8,437 nucleotides of DNA, taken from an uncultured Ruminococcus sp. GTDB taxonomy: Bacteria > Bacillota > Clostridia > Oscillospirales > Ruminococcaceae. Positions 7,377 through 8,437 of this stretch are shown one piece after another; position 1 is the stretch's first letter; the number at the start of each line of letters is the position of its first letter. Location: the NCBI GenBank assembly GCA_937942105.1, contig CALDFS010000323.1, positions 1 through 8,437 of the forward strand, read 5' to 3'. The translations under genes were made by a program, and so were the position numbers. Below the pieces are notes generated by a model. That model had not been told where the DNA came from and searched no databases. It saw only the letters and a list, made by a program, of their open reading frames with translations.

Positions 7377-8437
7377 ATGATGTTTAATTCCCTGCATTTT
7401 CTGATATTCTTTCCGATAGTCGTTTTGGTATATTATATCATTCCAAGCAAGTGGAATACCGCAAGACTTGTCTTTCTGCTGATTGCCAGCTACTATTTCT
7501 ACATGTGCTGGAATCCTACATATGCACTGCTGATGGCTTTTTCGTCCTTTATTACATACATTTCGGGCATACTTATAGAGCGTTCTAGAAAGCGTCATCC
7601 CGACAACCCCAAGGTCGGCAGGCTCTGGGTTACATTAAGTTTAACGATTAACCTATCCATTCTATTCTTCTTCAAGTACTTCAATTTCATCGTTCACGAT
7701 CTCCTTGCGGGTTTAGGAGCCGTTTTCCCTGAACTGTCAATTGGAAACGTCCACCTTTCTATACTGCTTCCTGTCGGTATTTCTTTCTATACGTTTCAGG
7801 CTCTTAGCTATACCATCGATGCTTACCGCGGAGACGTTGATATTGAGCACAGCATCCTAAGATACTTTGTCTTCGTTTCGTTCTTTCCACAGCTTGTTGC
7901 AGGGCCCATCGAGCGCTCGTCGAACCTTTTAAGACAGTTCTACGAAAAGCACACCTTCGACATCGTTCAGGTGCGGGACGGTTTGTTGCTCATGCTTTGG
8001 GGATTTTTCCAGAAGCTCGTTATTGCCGATAGATTAGCTATACTTGTAAACAATGTGTTCAACCATTATCAGCATTATAATGGTGTGCAGCTTTTTATTG
8101 CGGCTGTATTCTTCGCGTTTGAAATCTACTGCGACTTCGGCGGATATTCAAATATCGCAATAGGCGCCGCGCAGGTAATGGGCTTTTCGCTGATGATGAA
8201 TTTCAATACGCCCTACTTCTCAAAATCCATAGCCGAATTCTGGCGCAGATGGCATATATCACTATCGACATGGTTCAGGGATTATCTATATTTCCCGCTC
8301 GGCGGTTCGAGATGCTCCAAAAAGCGCAGATACTTCAACCTTATGGTAATCTTTCTTACAAGTGGTCTTTGGCACGGCGCCGGTTGGAATTTTATCGTCT
8401 GGGGCGGTCTAAACGGCTTGTTCCAGATAATCGGTCT
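7377..8437 (+). CDS. MBOAT-family membrane O-acyltransferase (AlgI/DltB-like), truncated at window end
   Basis: The frame is open from ATG 7377 to the right edge without a stop: 353 residues of a family usually about 450-520 long. A second in-frame ATG follows at 7380 and either could be used; an AAGGG-like site at 7360-7364 is a rather distant match. The N-terminus (MFNSLHFLIFFPIVVLVYY) is typical of AlgI-type proteins. Family motifs follow: PVGISFYTFQALSYTID (132-148), FFPQLVAGPIER (169-180), YCDFGGYSNIAIG (251-263), FWRRWHISLSTWFRDYLYFP (288-307) and GLWHGAGWNFIVWGGLNGL (330-348). H333 in WHG is the conserved histidine essential in studied members; H293 is also conserved. These proteins move acyl groups, usually acetyl, across the membrane to O-acylate extracellular polysaccharides or teichoic acids. 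It follows the thioredoxin-GH8 gene by 17 bases, so glycan O-acetylation is the natural reading. AlgI-type proteins usually work with an AlgJ/AlgX- or DHHW-type partner; such a gene may lie just downstream but is not visible. Confidence 0.94.
   Translation, partial: MMFNSLHFLIFFPIVVLVYYIIPSKWNTARLVFLLIASYYFYMCWNPTYALLMAFSSFITYISGILIERSRKRHPDNPKVGRLWVTLSLTINLSILFFFKYFNFIVHDLLAGLGAVFPELSIGNVHLSILLPVGISFYTFQALSYTIDAYRGDVDIEHSILRYFVFVSFFPQLVAGPIERSSNLLRQFYEKHTFDIVQVRDGLLLMLWGFFQKLVIADRLAILVNNVFNHYQHYNGVQLFIAAVFFAFEIYCDFGGYSNIAIGAAQVMGFSLMMNFNTPYFSKSIAEFWRRWHISLSTWFRDYLYFPLGGSRCSKKRRYFNLMVIFLTSGLWHGAGWNFIVWGGLNGLFQIIG

Overview
The window is a stretch of a surface-polysaccharide (exopolysaccharide, capsule or wall glycan) assembly locus. 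It most likely comes from a Gram-positive, anaerobic-type Firmicute of the Clostridia. That guess rests on moderate GC, strong GGAGG-type Shine-Dalgarno sites before the genes, one TTG start, and the protein families present. The exact taxon cannot be read from the sequence. All five genes lie on the + strand, packed head to tail with gaps of 66, 39, -50 (overlap) and 17 bases. No terminator, tRNA, rRNA, mobile element, CRISPR array or long non-coding stretch was seen. The window therefore looks like the middle of one operon whose promoter and end lie outside it.

Layout: (1) 1-629, the C-terminal part of a UDP-GlcNAc 2-epimerase (WecB/MnaA), entering from the left edge. (2) 696-3857, a 1053-residue polytopic membrane protein that is an internal tandem duplication of a GT-C-like glycosyltransferase module. 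Its second half keeps plausible catalytic acids; its first half has glutamine at both positions. (3) 3897-5732, a GT39/PMT-like membrane glycosyltransferase with a charged cytoplasmic C-terminal tail. (4) 5683-7359, a membrane-anchored extracytoplasmic protein joining a TlpA/ResA-like thioredoxin domain (WCNYC) to a GH8-like (alpha/alpha)6 domain. It starts at TTG inside the tail of gene 3 behind a near-perfect Shine-Dalgarno site. (5) 7377-right edge, an MBOAT O-acyltransferase of the AlgI/DltB type, cut by the window end.

Working model (inference): the epimerase supplies UDP-ManNAc in the cytoplasm. The two GT-C-type proteins add sugars from polyprenyl-phosphate donors on the outer face. 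The MBOAT protein passes acyl (probably acetyl) groups across the membrane to modify the glycan. The anchored thioredoxin-GH8 protein trims, binds or otherwise handles the glycan outside the cell, with a redox function attached. The unusual parts are the thioredoxin-GH8 fusion and the duplicated glycosyltransferase with one apparently degenerate half.
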